A stretch of DNA of 9,504 bases from Rhodospirillales bacterium (GTDB taxonomy: Bacteria > Pseudomonadota > Alphaproteobacteria > Micavibrionales > UBA2020). The notes beneath the pieces are model-generated. The model saw only the letters and a list, made by a program, of their open reading frames with translations. It did not search any database and was not told the DNA's origin. The DNA lies in NCBI GenBank assembly GCA_023266795.1, contig JAHFPI010000011.1, forward strand, positions 10,286 to 19,789, in the 5' to 3' direction. The translations under genes were made by a program, and so were the position numbers. Below are positions 1-5,257 of the stretch, piece by piece (position 1 is the first letter of the stretch; every line of letters starts with the position of its first letter).

Positions 1-12
1 TGCGGAGGGTGC

Positions 13-396
13 ATGAAAAACGCCGACCTTGTCATCCGTATCCCTATAAAGCTGGTGCGTAAAAGCGGCAGAAAACTGATTTTTATGCCCGACGGCACCG
101 CCCCGGTCAGGCTGGACCCGGAGCCGGATGACTTTATCATCAAGGCTGTCCTGCGCGCCCACATGTGGAATAAAATGCTGGAAACCGGCAAAGCCCGAAG
201 CACGATGGAACTGGCCGAAAAAGAAAACATCAACCCATCCTACCTGGCACGGGTCATGCGTCTCAACCTTTTGGCACCAGATATCAGACAGGCCATTCTG
301 GACGGCCACCACCCCAAAGGGCTGCGCCTGGTCGATATGCTGAAGCCCTTTCCCCTGATCTGGGGAGAGCAGAGGAAGTGGTTTGGATTCAAATAA
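13..396 (+). CDS. Recombinase-associated HTH accessory protein (ParB/KorB-like HTH)
   Basis: This 127-residue protein matches a family I recognise from alphaproteobacterial islands, where it is encoded immediately after a large serine recombinase and often near a DUF2924 protein. The N-terminus is basic and strand-rich (residues 6-26, with the IRIPIKLVRKSGRK motif). A helix-turn-helix follows at about residues 63-84 (S-T-M-E-L-A-E...S-Y-L-A-R-V-M-R-L). The family hallmarks are LLAPDIRQAILDG at 86-98 and the end motif P-F-P-L-I-W-G-E-Q-R. A GGAGG stretch lies 4 bases before the ATG. It probably binds DNA and assists or regulates the recombinase, but its precise role is not established. The upstream recombinase is outside the window, so that association is inference. 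The gene appears intact and marks the left edge of the cargo region. Confidence 0.85.
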   Translation: MKNADLVIRIPIKLVRKSGRKLIFMPDGTAPVRLDPEPDDFIIKAVLRAHMWNKMLETGKARSTMELAEKENINPSYLARVMRLNLLAPDIRQAILDGHHPKGLRLVDMLKPFPLIWGEQRKWFGFK

Positions 397-550
397 CCTC
401 TGGCATACAGGCGCATGTTAATATCGTAAAAACGATAAGAATTTGGCTATCTAACTGCTAATGCTGTGTGATTCATCGCAGGACTGGAGGAAATAGAGAG
501 TTTACTATATTATACGATCCCAGCGAATACTGAGAAAGATTCGATGAATT
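397..550 (+). promoter_or_regulatory. Non-coding gap with probable promoter for the two-gene cassette
   Basis: No gene is visible in these 154 bases. The region is A+T-rich and contains a perfect palindrome (422-437) and an A/T block around 501-516 (TTTACTATATTATA) that could supply a -10 element. I could not pair it with a convincing -35 hexamer, so the promoter is inferred from position: it is the only space before the cassette. A GGAGG at 486-490 has no start codon at a useful distance. The ribosome binding site for the gene at 551 is weak (GAGAAAG near 532-538). Confidence 0.4.
422..437. promoter_or_regulatory. Perfect inverted repeat, possible operator
   Basis: The sequence reads TATCGT-AAAA-ACGATA: two perfect 6-base arms with a 4-base A spacer. 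It lies 26 bases after the stop of the recombinase-accessory gene and 113 bases before the start of the two-gene cassette. There is no following T-run, so it is not a canonical intrinsic terminator. A binding site for a dimeric repressor or recombinase-associated protein is plausible. Its position upstream of the cassette fits a regulatory role, but the function is inferred. Confidence 0.4.
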
Positions 551-1348
551 ATGGGACACATAAGGCTGGGGAAACTACCCGCATCAAAAAAATGGCGGGA
601 AATTGTTGGGTATATGGCTGCTGGTGACGTTTTGGTCGCTGATATTGCCAATGCCATCGCTGATGCGTCCGATAAATCCCTTCAAAAAGCAATCAAGGAC
701 CCGGCATTCCTTGATGCGCTTTGGCTCTTGCATAAAATACCGTGGGCGGCAAAAGAACAAAACTTTGCAGCAGCGTTAGCTAAAATTGGCATTTATGTTC
801 CTGATAACCCCAGCCGATCCGAACTGATCGCTGGCTATGATGCTGCCGTTCAAAGATCACAACAGATGAATGCCCCTCATGTGACCGACCTTAGTGAAAT
901 GGCGAAGCATGCGGGCATCACCACCCTTAACAACTTGATCCAAGACAAATCACCAAAACTGTGGGAGGCAACGCGCCAGGATGTACAACAGTCAGTAGCA
1001 ACCATTTCATCAACCGAAAATTTTGGAGAGATGGCGCAAAGTTTCTTTTCTGGCCTGGTACAACATAATATTCAATATTATTTAGATCGTGAAATTTCTA
1101 AACATGTCGGACCAGGAAGAATGGTGCCGTCTTTGGGAGACATTTCTGTCATGGAGGGTGCCATTAAGAGACACTGCGATGAAACCACGATGATCATGCG
1201 GGCTTTTTCTAAGGATTGGTATGGTAAAAATGCTTTTCATCTCGGAAAGGACATAGACCGTAAGGCAACTCAGGGATTCGCCCATGTAGCCTTCACGAAA
1301 ATCAGAAAAGAATTAAAAATAAGGAGTTCTGAAGGTGAAAACGTTTAA
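551..1348 (+). CDS. QueC-partner protein of unknown fold, Met-Gly N-terminus (candidate defence protein)
   Basis: This 265-residue, mostly helical, soluble protein has no signal peptide, membrane segment or catalytic motif I can name. It begins M-G-H-I-R-L-G-K-L-P, then a K-K-W-R-E-I-V segment. From memory, proteins with this start occur as uncharacterised partners of QueC-like proteins. The start is well fixed: an in-frame TGA at 545-547 leaves only one codon (ATT) before the ATG, so Gly is residue 2 and would be exposed once methionine aminopeptidase removes Met. The last 14 bases overlap the QueC-like gene, which implies translational coupling and a shared function. By analogy with QueC-containing immune systems it may be the sensor, effector or protein substrate of its partner. 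It does not resemble QatB as I remember it. Composition is A+T-rich relative to the phage genes on the right. The function is not known from sequence. Confidence 0.8.
   Translation: MGHIRLGKLPASKKWREIVGYMAAGDVLVADIANAIADASDKSLQKAIKDPAFLDALWLLHKIPWAAKEQNFAAALAKIGIYVPDNPSRSELIAGYDAAVQRSQQMNAPHVTDLSEMAKHAGITTLNNLIQDKSPKLWEATRQDVQQSVATISSTENFGEMAQSFFSGLVQHNIQYYLDREISKHVGPGRMVPSLGDISVMEGAIKRHCDETTMIMRAFSKDWYGKNAFHLGKDIDRKATQGFAHVAFTKIRKELKIRSSEGENV
1321..1326 (+). promoter_or_regulatory. Shine-Dalgarno AAGGAG that fixes the GTG start of the QueC-like gene
   Basis: AAGGAG lies inside the end of the preceding gene, 8 bases before GTG at 1335. It supports this GTG as the start, although it overlaps the upstream gene by 14 bases, and points to coupled translation of the pair. 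Confidence 0.75.
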
Positions 1349-3182
1349 GTTTTTCTGCGGCGGCAAAACAGCCCCCAACGGCACACAAGGAAAGGTGGTT
1401 TTCCTGGATGTCCAGGGCACGAACCATAACGTGAAGTTAAAGATCGAAGACATTAGCAAGGGGCTTATGAGCAATATTCCCGACGTTATCCTTGATTTGA
1501 TCGAGGTGGCTTCATATGTTTATTGCGCAGACCAAAAGACAAAACGCGGCTCTGAAATGCTAACCGACATGGGTAGCGATTGGCGGCGCGATATGCATTT
1601 CAGCATTCCTGTCCGCTGCCCTGATCTCTGGAATAAAGAGGCAACGATCTCATCCCTGCGCGACACGCTGGGCTTTCTTTCCGACGACACTTACACCTTT
1701 GAGTTCGTTCCCGCGACATCGCCGCTTGCAACAAAACAGCTTTATATCGATTTCACCGACCACAATATTGCGGCAGATGATGTTGCCCTTTTCTCAGGCG
1801 GCATAGATTCTTTTTCTGGCGCGATTGACGCATTGGTTGGAGAAAAGAAGAAAATGATCCTTGTCGGCCATCACTCTGCGCCAAAGATTAACAGTGTTCA
1901 GAAAGGGCTCATTCAGTCTCTGCGGGGTCGTGGACTTGCGAATCAATTTCACTTTGTTTCCATTGAAGTCACCAATAAAGGCGAAGAGCCTGTCGAGTAC
2001 ACCCAGCGCACACGGTCTTTTCTTTTCGCGTGCCTGGGCATGGCTATAGCCCATATGTTTGGTAAAGACAGCTTTACCTTCTATGAGAACGGCGTTGTCA
2101 GCCTTAACATTCCAATTACCAAGGATGTTCTGGGTGCCAGGGCAACCAGAACAACGCACCCTAAAGTTATCCGGGGCTTTGAAAGCATCTTTTCGGAGAT
2201 TCTAGGAAAATCCGTCACCATCAAAACACCATATGAATGGATGACAAAGAAAGAAGTCGTCTTGCGCGCACAGGAACATGGCTTTTCCGATTTGGTAGGC
2301 GAGACGAACAGCTGCACACGGCCTCGCAGCTGGACGCAACAGCACCGTCATTGTGGTATTTGTTCACAATGCATCGACAGGCGATTTGCAATGCTAGCGG
2401 CAGACTTTTCTGCCAACGATGATGGCAGAAAATACAAGGTTGATTTGCTGACAGGTGATCGCAGCGCGGATCGTGAAGTCACCATGGCGGCGGCCTATGT
2501 GCGGTTCGCACAAGATTTCAAAACGCTGTCAAGAAATCAGTTTCTTTCAAAACATCCGCAGATCACGTCTGCGTTGAGCAGTTTTACCGGCATGACAGCC
2601 GATGAAGCAGAGGAAAAAATTTACCAGCTTTACATGCGCCATGCAGAGGATGTAATGAGCGTTATCAATAAGGGATTTGACGATTATCGGACGCGCCTGA
2701 TCGAAGGAACCCTACCATCAGGCTGTATTTTATCCATGTGCTTCAACCGTCACGTTATCGAACCTGCGGAGACGCCGAATATTCATGCTGAATTCTCTGC
2801 TTTCATGGATGGGCTCCAACCAAAAAGATGTAAGTTTTCTGTTGATCGCAAACAAAACCGGATTGTATTTAAGGGTGATTTTTTTATTGATGGTGCCGAC
2901 TATAACCTGGTCAACGCGCTTGTTGACAGCTTTCGCTCGGCAAAACAAAACGGAACAGATCACACCTTTGTGCGTACCTCTAATTTGGCTGTCACTTTGG
3001 GCGTAGAAGAAGCCTCCCTGCGCAAACAGCTCGAACGCACACGCAAAAAAGTGCATGAGCGATTGGCTGTTGATCAGGGAATGGTTTTTGACACCAACGA
3101 TTTCATCGAAAATAAAGAGCGTGAAGGCTACCGCTTAAACAGCTCCCTCATCGAGGTCGCATTGGTAGATTTAGAGGAATAG
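1335..3182 (+). CDS. QueC-like (QatC/Cap9-type) ATP-dependent enzyme with C-terminal winged-helix-like extension
   Basis: This 615-residue protein has a GTG start. The core is QueC-like. The PP-loop ATP-pyrophosphatase motif S-G-G-I-D-S is at residues 154-159. A G-H-H motif is at 178-180, a Q-R-T-R-S-F-L segment at 224-230, T-R-T-T-H-P at 271-276, and a four-cysteine zinc site at C327, C340, C343 and C346 (H-C-G-I-C-S-Q-C). True QueC (about 230 residues) makes preQ0 from CDG, ammonia and ATP. This protein is far longer, with about 150 residues before the PP-loop and about 265 after the zinc site. No other queuosine gene is nearby, so tRNA modification is unlikely. Members of the superfamily with extra domains occur in Qat and type IV CBASS defence. 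The last 100 residues resemble a winged helix (L-R-K-Q-L-E-R near 562-568, E-G-Y-R-L-N near 597-602). All key residues are present, so I expect an active enzyme that adenylates a deazaguanine-type carboxylate. The target, perhaps the partner's N-terminus, is inference. Confidence 0.85.
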   Translation: MKTFKFFCGGKTAPNGTQGKVVFLDVQGTNHNVKLKIEDISKGLMSNIPDVILDLIEVASYVYCADQKTKRGSEMLTDMGSDWRRDMHFSIPVRCPDLWNKEATISSLRDTLGFLSDDTYTFEFVPATSPLATKQLYIDFTDHNIAADDVALFSGGIDSFSGAIDALVGEKKKMILVGHHSAPKINSVQKGLIQSLRGRGLANQFHFVSIEVTNKGEEPVEYTQRTRSFLFACLGMAIAHMFGKDSFTFYENGVVSLNIPITKDVLGARATRTTHPKVIRGFESIFSEILGKSVTIKTPYEWMTKKEVVLRAQEHGFSDLVGETNSCTRPRSWTQQHRHCGICSQCIDRRFAMLAADFSANDDGRKYKVDLLTGDRSADREVTMAAAYVRFAQDFKTLSRNQFLSKHPQITSALSSFTGMTADEAEEKIYQLYMRHAEDVMSVINKGFDDYRTRLIEGTLPSGCILSMCFNRHVIEPAETPNIHAEFSAFMDGLQPKRCKFSVDRKQNRIVFKGDFFIDGADYNLVNALVDSFRSAKQNGTDHTFVRTSNLAVTLGVEEASLRKQLERTRKKVHERLAVDQGMVFDTNDFIENKEREGYRLNSSLIEVALVDLEE

Positions 3183-3192
3183 CCTCCCAAGG

Positions 3193-3274
3193 GTCACAAG
3201 CAAATCTCTGAATGTCACAAGTTCAAACAAAAAGCCCGGTTATCCGGGCTTTTTTTATTGCCTGATGTCACAAG
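3193..3274. repeat. Three direct copies of GTCACAAG around the terminator
   Basis: Identical octamers GTCACAAG lie at 3193-3200, 3214-3221 and 3267-3274. Copies two and three extend to ATGTCACAAG. Spacings are 21 and 53 bases, or about two and five helical turns, which would place the copies on the same face of the DNA. The third copy lies about 20 bases before a TATAAA (3293-3298), roughly where an activator or -35 contact would be. They could be binding sites for a regulator such as the HTH protein encoded just downstream, recombinase accessory sites, or remnants of cargo insertion. I saw no fourth copy in the window. Confidence 0.5.
3229..3256 (+). terminator. Rho-independent terminator of the two-gene cassette
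   Basis: A perfect 11-base stem (AAAAAGCCCGG at 3229-3239 pairing with CCGGGCTTTTT at 3244-3254) has a TTAT loop and a run of seven T from 3250. It starts 46 bases after the stop of the QueC-like gene. The flanking A and T runs suggest it may also work for transcription from the opposite side. It separates the cassette from the phage operon, so each probably has its own promoter. Confidence 0.92.
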
Positions 3275-3292
3275 AAACATCCGGCCTGTCCA

Positions 3293-3298
3293 TATAAA
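3293..3298 (+). promoter_or_regulatory. Possible -10 element for the phage replication operon
   Basis: TATAAA lies in the only sizeable gap before the HTH gene and just after the terminator, so a promoter is expected near here. There is no good TTGACA-like -35 at 16-18 bases. The GTCACAAG copy at 3267-3274 occupies that area, so activator-dependent transcription is possible. A TTGAAA at 3314-3319 is an alternative -35, but it lacks a matching -10. Confidence 0.3.
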
Positions 3299-3327
3299 AA
3301 GCACCGCATCCCGTTGAAAAATAAGGG

Positions 3328-3361
3328 GGTCTTGAGGACGTAACTGCCCTTCAAGAAGACC
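3328..3361 (+). promoter_or_regulatory. Leader hairpin region before the HTH gene
   Basis: GGTCTT (3328-3333) can pair with AAGACC (3356-3361). Alternatively, CTTGAGG (3331-3337) can pair with CCTTCAAG (3348-3355) with one bulge. The two pairings exclude each other, because both need CTT at 3331-3333. The region ends 25 bases before the ATG, just before the weak GGGAAG ribosome binding site (3375-3380). It could be an operator or an mRNA structure that affects translation of the HTH gene. Confidence 0.3.
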
Positions 3362-3386
3362 TTAACCAGTCAATGGGAAGTAGCAA

Positions 3387-3605
3387 ATGGAAAATCAAAA
3401 CTTTTTAAACCAAAGCGATCTGGCGCGGAGATGGAAGTTGTCCCCGCGCACGCTGGAACGCTGGAGGTGGGAAGGCTTCGGCCCCCCGCACCTGAAAATC
3501 GGCGGTCGGATTCTCTATCGCATGTCCGACGTCCAGGCATACGAAGACGGGCATCTGCGTGACAGCACCGCCAAGCATCAGGGCGCGCGCCTGTCTGCCG
3601 CCTAA
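3387..3605 (+). CDS. Small HTH DNA-binding protein (excisionase/MerR-like, HTH_17 type)
   Basis: This 72-residue protein is almost entirely one winged HTH: L-N-Q-S-D-L-A-R-R-W at 7-16, S-P-R-T-L-E-R-W at 19-26, then G-F-G-P-P-H-L-K-I-G-G-R and the wing Y-R-M-S-D-V-Q-A-Y-E. This is the excisionase/AlpA-like pattern common in prophages, plasmids and islands. Such proteins act as recombination directionality factors or as transcriptional regulators. As the first gene before the replication operon, a regulator of that operon or an excision factor is equally plausible. The ribosome binding site is GGGAAG at 3375-3380, six bases before ATG. A likely operator lies in the preceding 200 bases, where the GTCACAAG repeats and the hairpin sit. 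Confidence 0.85.
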   Translation: MENQNFLNQSDLARRWKLSPRTLERWRWEGFGPPHLKIGGRILYRMSDVQAYEDGHLRDSTAKHQGARLSAA

Positions 3606-3630
3606 GCCGTGCAGACGGCGGGGGTGTGAA

Positions 3631-3804
3631 ATGTCAGACCCCGGATCAGAAAAACAATCTCTTGACGCCATCTTCGGCACGCCCGTGGGGCAACTGCTGG
3701 AAATGGATGAAGCCGAACTTCGCCGACTGCTGGCAAAGGCAGAGCTGCTTTGCCGCTGGCTGCGCGGAGCACTGCGACTCAACACCAAAAAAGGAGGTGT
3801 ATAA
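3631..3804 (+). CDS. Small hypothetical protein in the phage recombination operon
   Basis: This 57-residue protein is not recognised. It is predicted mainly helical: an acidic stretch (L-L-E-M-D-E-A-E-L) is followed by a basic helix with two tryptophan/leucine-rich turns (R-W-L-R-G-A-L-R-L) and the end K-K-G-G-V. I chose ATG 3631 over the in-frame ATG at 3559 because 3559 would overlap the HTH gene by 47 bases, whereas 3631 lies 25 bases after its stop behind a G-rich stretch (3620-3624). Its stop shares one base with the next start (TAATG), which indicates coupling to the Sak4-like gene. The same 3' end also carries AAGGAGG for that gene. Confidence 0.6.
   Translation: MSDPGSEKQSLDAIFGTPVGQLLEMDEAELRRLLAKAELLCRWLRGALRLNTKKGGV
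3791..3797 (+). promoter_or_regulatory. Strong Shine-Dalgarno AAGGAGG for the Sak4-like gene
   Basis: AAGGAGG lies six bases before ATG 3804. It decides that start over the in-frame ATG at 3750, which would overlap the upstream small gene by 55 bases. Confidence 0.8.
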
Positions 3805-4670
3805 TGTCTCTCCCCATTATTTCCGCAGACGAGCGGCTGGCCGAGAAGCGCGGCATCAAAGGCTGCATCTTCGGCAAGGCCGGCATCGGCAAGACGTCGC
3901 TGTTGTGGACGCTTCCCGCAGACAAAACCCTGTTCTTCGATCTTGAGGCGGGAGACCTGGCCATCGAAGGCTGGGCGGGAGACACCATTCGACCGCGCAC
4001 CTGGCAGGAATGCCGTGACTTCGCCGTGTTCATCGGCGGCCCCAATCCGGCCTTGCGCGAAGATCAGCCCTACAGTCAGGCGCATTTCGACGCTGTCTGC
4101 GCGCGCTTCGGCGATCCTGCCGCCCTGGCAAAGTACGACACGGTGTTCGTGGACTCCATCACGGTTGCCGGACGGTTGTGCTTTCAGTGGTGTAAAGGCC
4201 AGCCGCAGGCGTTCAGCGACAAGACGGGGAAGCCAGACACACGCGGTGCTTACGGCCTTCACGGTCAGGAGATGATCGCATGGCTGACGCACCTGCAGCA
4301 CGCGCGCGGCAAGAACATCTGGTTTGTCGGCATCCTCGACGAAAAACTTGATGACTTCAACCGCCGCGTGTTCCAGCCGCAGATTGAAGGCAGCAAAACC
4401 GGCCTCGAACTGCCGGGGATCGTCGACCAGGTCATCACCATGGCCGAGCTGAAGACGGACGATAGCGCGCCGTATCGCGCGTTCATCTGCCAGACGCTCA
4501 ATCCTCACGGCTTTCCCGCCAAGGATCGCAGCGGACGGCTTGAAACTGTCGAAGAACCACACCTCGGACGACTCATGGAAAAGATCGCCGGAGCGGCAAA
4601 ACCCGCAGCCGAGCGCCTGACCTACGCCCGTCCCCCACAAACCGACACCACACAAAACAAAGGAGAATAA
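3804..4670 (+). CDS. Sak4-like RecA-fold ATPase (phage recombination / nucleotide-binding protein, AAA_24)
   Basis: This 288-residue protein has Walker A G-K-A-G-I-G-K-T-S at residues 24-32 and Walker B Y-D-T-V-F-V-D-S at 111-118. It also has the family's F-F-D-L-E-A-G-D block (44-51), in which the element's cargo nucleotide site is coupled to an acidic strand. The size and order fit phage Sak4/AAA_24 proteins, which are RecA-core single-strand annealing recombinases. The next gene encodes an SSB-like protein two bases downstream, which matches the known functional pairing of Sak4 with a phage SSB. The expected role is ATP-dependent binding of ssDNA and strand annealing during phage replication or repair. 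The C-terminal 40 residues are basic and proline-rich and probably flexible. It could instead be annotated simply as a phage nucleotide-binding protein. Walker motifs are intact. Confidence 0.85.
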   Translation: MSLPIISADERLAEKRGIKGCIFGKAGIGKTSLLWTLPADKTLFFDLEAGDLAIEGWAGDTIRPRTWQECRDFAVFIGGPNPALREDQPYSQAHFDAVCARFGDPAALAKYDTVFVDSITVAGRLCFQWCKGQPQAFSDKTGKPDTRGAYGLHGQEMIAWLTHLQHARGKNIWFVGILDEKLDDFNRRVFQPQIEGSKTGLELPGIVDQVITMAELKTDDSAPYRAFICQTLNPHGFPAKDRSGRLETVEEPHLGRLMEKIAGAAKPAAERLTYARPPQTDTTQNKGE

Positions 4671-4672
4671 CC

Positions 4673-5248
4673 ATGTCCGTATGGAAAGATTTTAGCAGCG
4701 CCGAAGACCAGCAGACTTTCGACATCATCCCGAAAGGCACTATTGCCAGGGTACGCATGACCGTCAAACCCGGCGGCCATGACGATCCCGTGCAAGGCTG
4801 GACGGGCGGCTACGCTACGCAGGGCACCACCGGCGCCGTTTACCTCAACTGCGAATTCGTGATCCTGGAGGGGCAGTACGCCCGCCGCAAGGTGTGGAGC
4901 CTGATCGGCCTGCACAGCCCCAAGGGGCCGGAATACGCCAACATGGGGCGCTCCTTCATCAAGGGCATCCTCAACTCCGCTCGCGGCTTCTCCGCCAAGG
5001 ACAACAGCCCGCAGGCCGTGACCGCCCGCCGCATCAACGGCCTTGCCGACCTCGACGGCATCGAGTTCACGGCACGGATTGATGTGGAAAAGGATCAGCG
5101 CAATGGCAGCGACCGCAACGTGATCAAGGTAGCCGTCACCAAAGATCATAAAGACTACGGCAGCAGTGGCGGCTCCGGCTCCGCTCCGCCTGCTCAAAGC
5201 CCGCCCGTCGCAGCACCCGCTTCCAATCTGCCCTCCTGGGCACGGTGA
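4673..5248 (+). CDS. Phage SSB-like single-stranded DNA binding protein
   Basis: This 191-residue protein starts behind AAGGAG (4660-4665). The first 160 residues look like a phage OB-fold-type protein: alternating strands, with conserved-looking W-S-L-I-G-L-H-S and G-R-S-F-I-K-G-I-L-N segments, which also suggests the DUF669-like phage proteins seen beside Sak4-type ATPases. Residues 163-185 are a low-complexity Gly/Ser then Pro/Ala linker, and the chain ends with a short tip L-P-S-W-A-R. This layout (DNA-binding domain, flexible linker, conserved tip) is like that of SSB, although the tip is not the acidic D-D-x-P-F of bacterial SSB. The likely role is to coat ssDNA and load the neighbouring Sak4-like protein and other replication enzymes. 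Assignment rests on layout and context more than on a specific motif. Confidence 0.7.
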   Translation: MSVWKDFSSAEDQQTFDIIPKGTIARVRMTVKPGGHDDPVQGWTGGYATQGTTGAVYLNCEFVILEGQYARRKVWSLIGLHSPKGPEYANMGRSFIKGILNSARGFSAKDNSPQAVTARRINGLADLDGIEFTARIDVEKDQRNGSDRNVIKVAVTKDHKDYGSSGGSGSAPPAQSPPVAAPASNLPSWAR

Positions 5249-5257
5249 GGTGTCGGC

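Noticed and set aside
544..627. 27-codon open frame starting 7 bases before the ATG of the 265-residue protein
   Set aside because: It overlaps out of frame, has no better ribosome binding site than the main start, and its product shows no sensible features. A leader-peptide role cannot be excluded but is unsupported.
1335..3182. Reading the QueC-like gene as true queC of queuosine synthesis
   Set aside because: The protein is more than twice the usual length, has a partner of unknown function and has no queD, queE or queF beside it. The mobile setting also argues against a housekeeping role.
551..3182. Full Qat system or type IV CBASS
   Set aside because: No QatA-type ATPase, TatD nuclease, CD-NTase, TGT or OGG gene is visible. 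The terminator after the QueC-like gene and the accessory gene before 397 leave no room for them in this unit.
3229..3256. Terminator hairpin as an attachment-site core
   Set aside because: The long G+C stem with a T-run is a standard intrinsic terminator. No second copy was seen at the other edge of the cassette.
3405..4655. Long open frame on the minus strand (416 codons)
   Set aside because: It lies opposite the HTH, small and Sak4-like genes, which have ribosome binding sites, coupled junctions and Walker motifs. The minus product has no recognisable motif. High G+C makes such shadows common.
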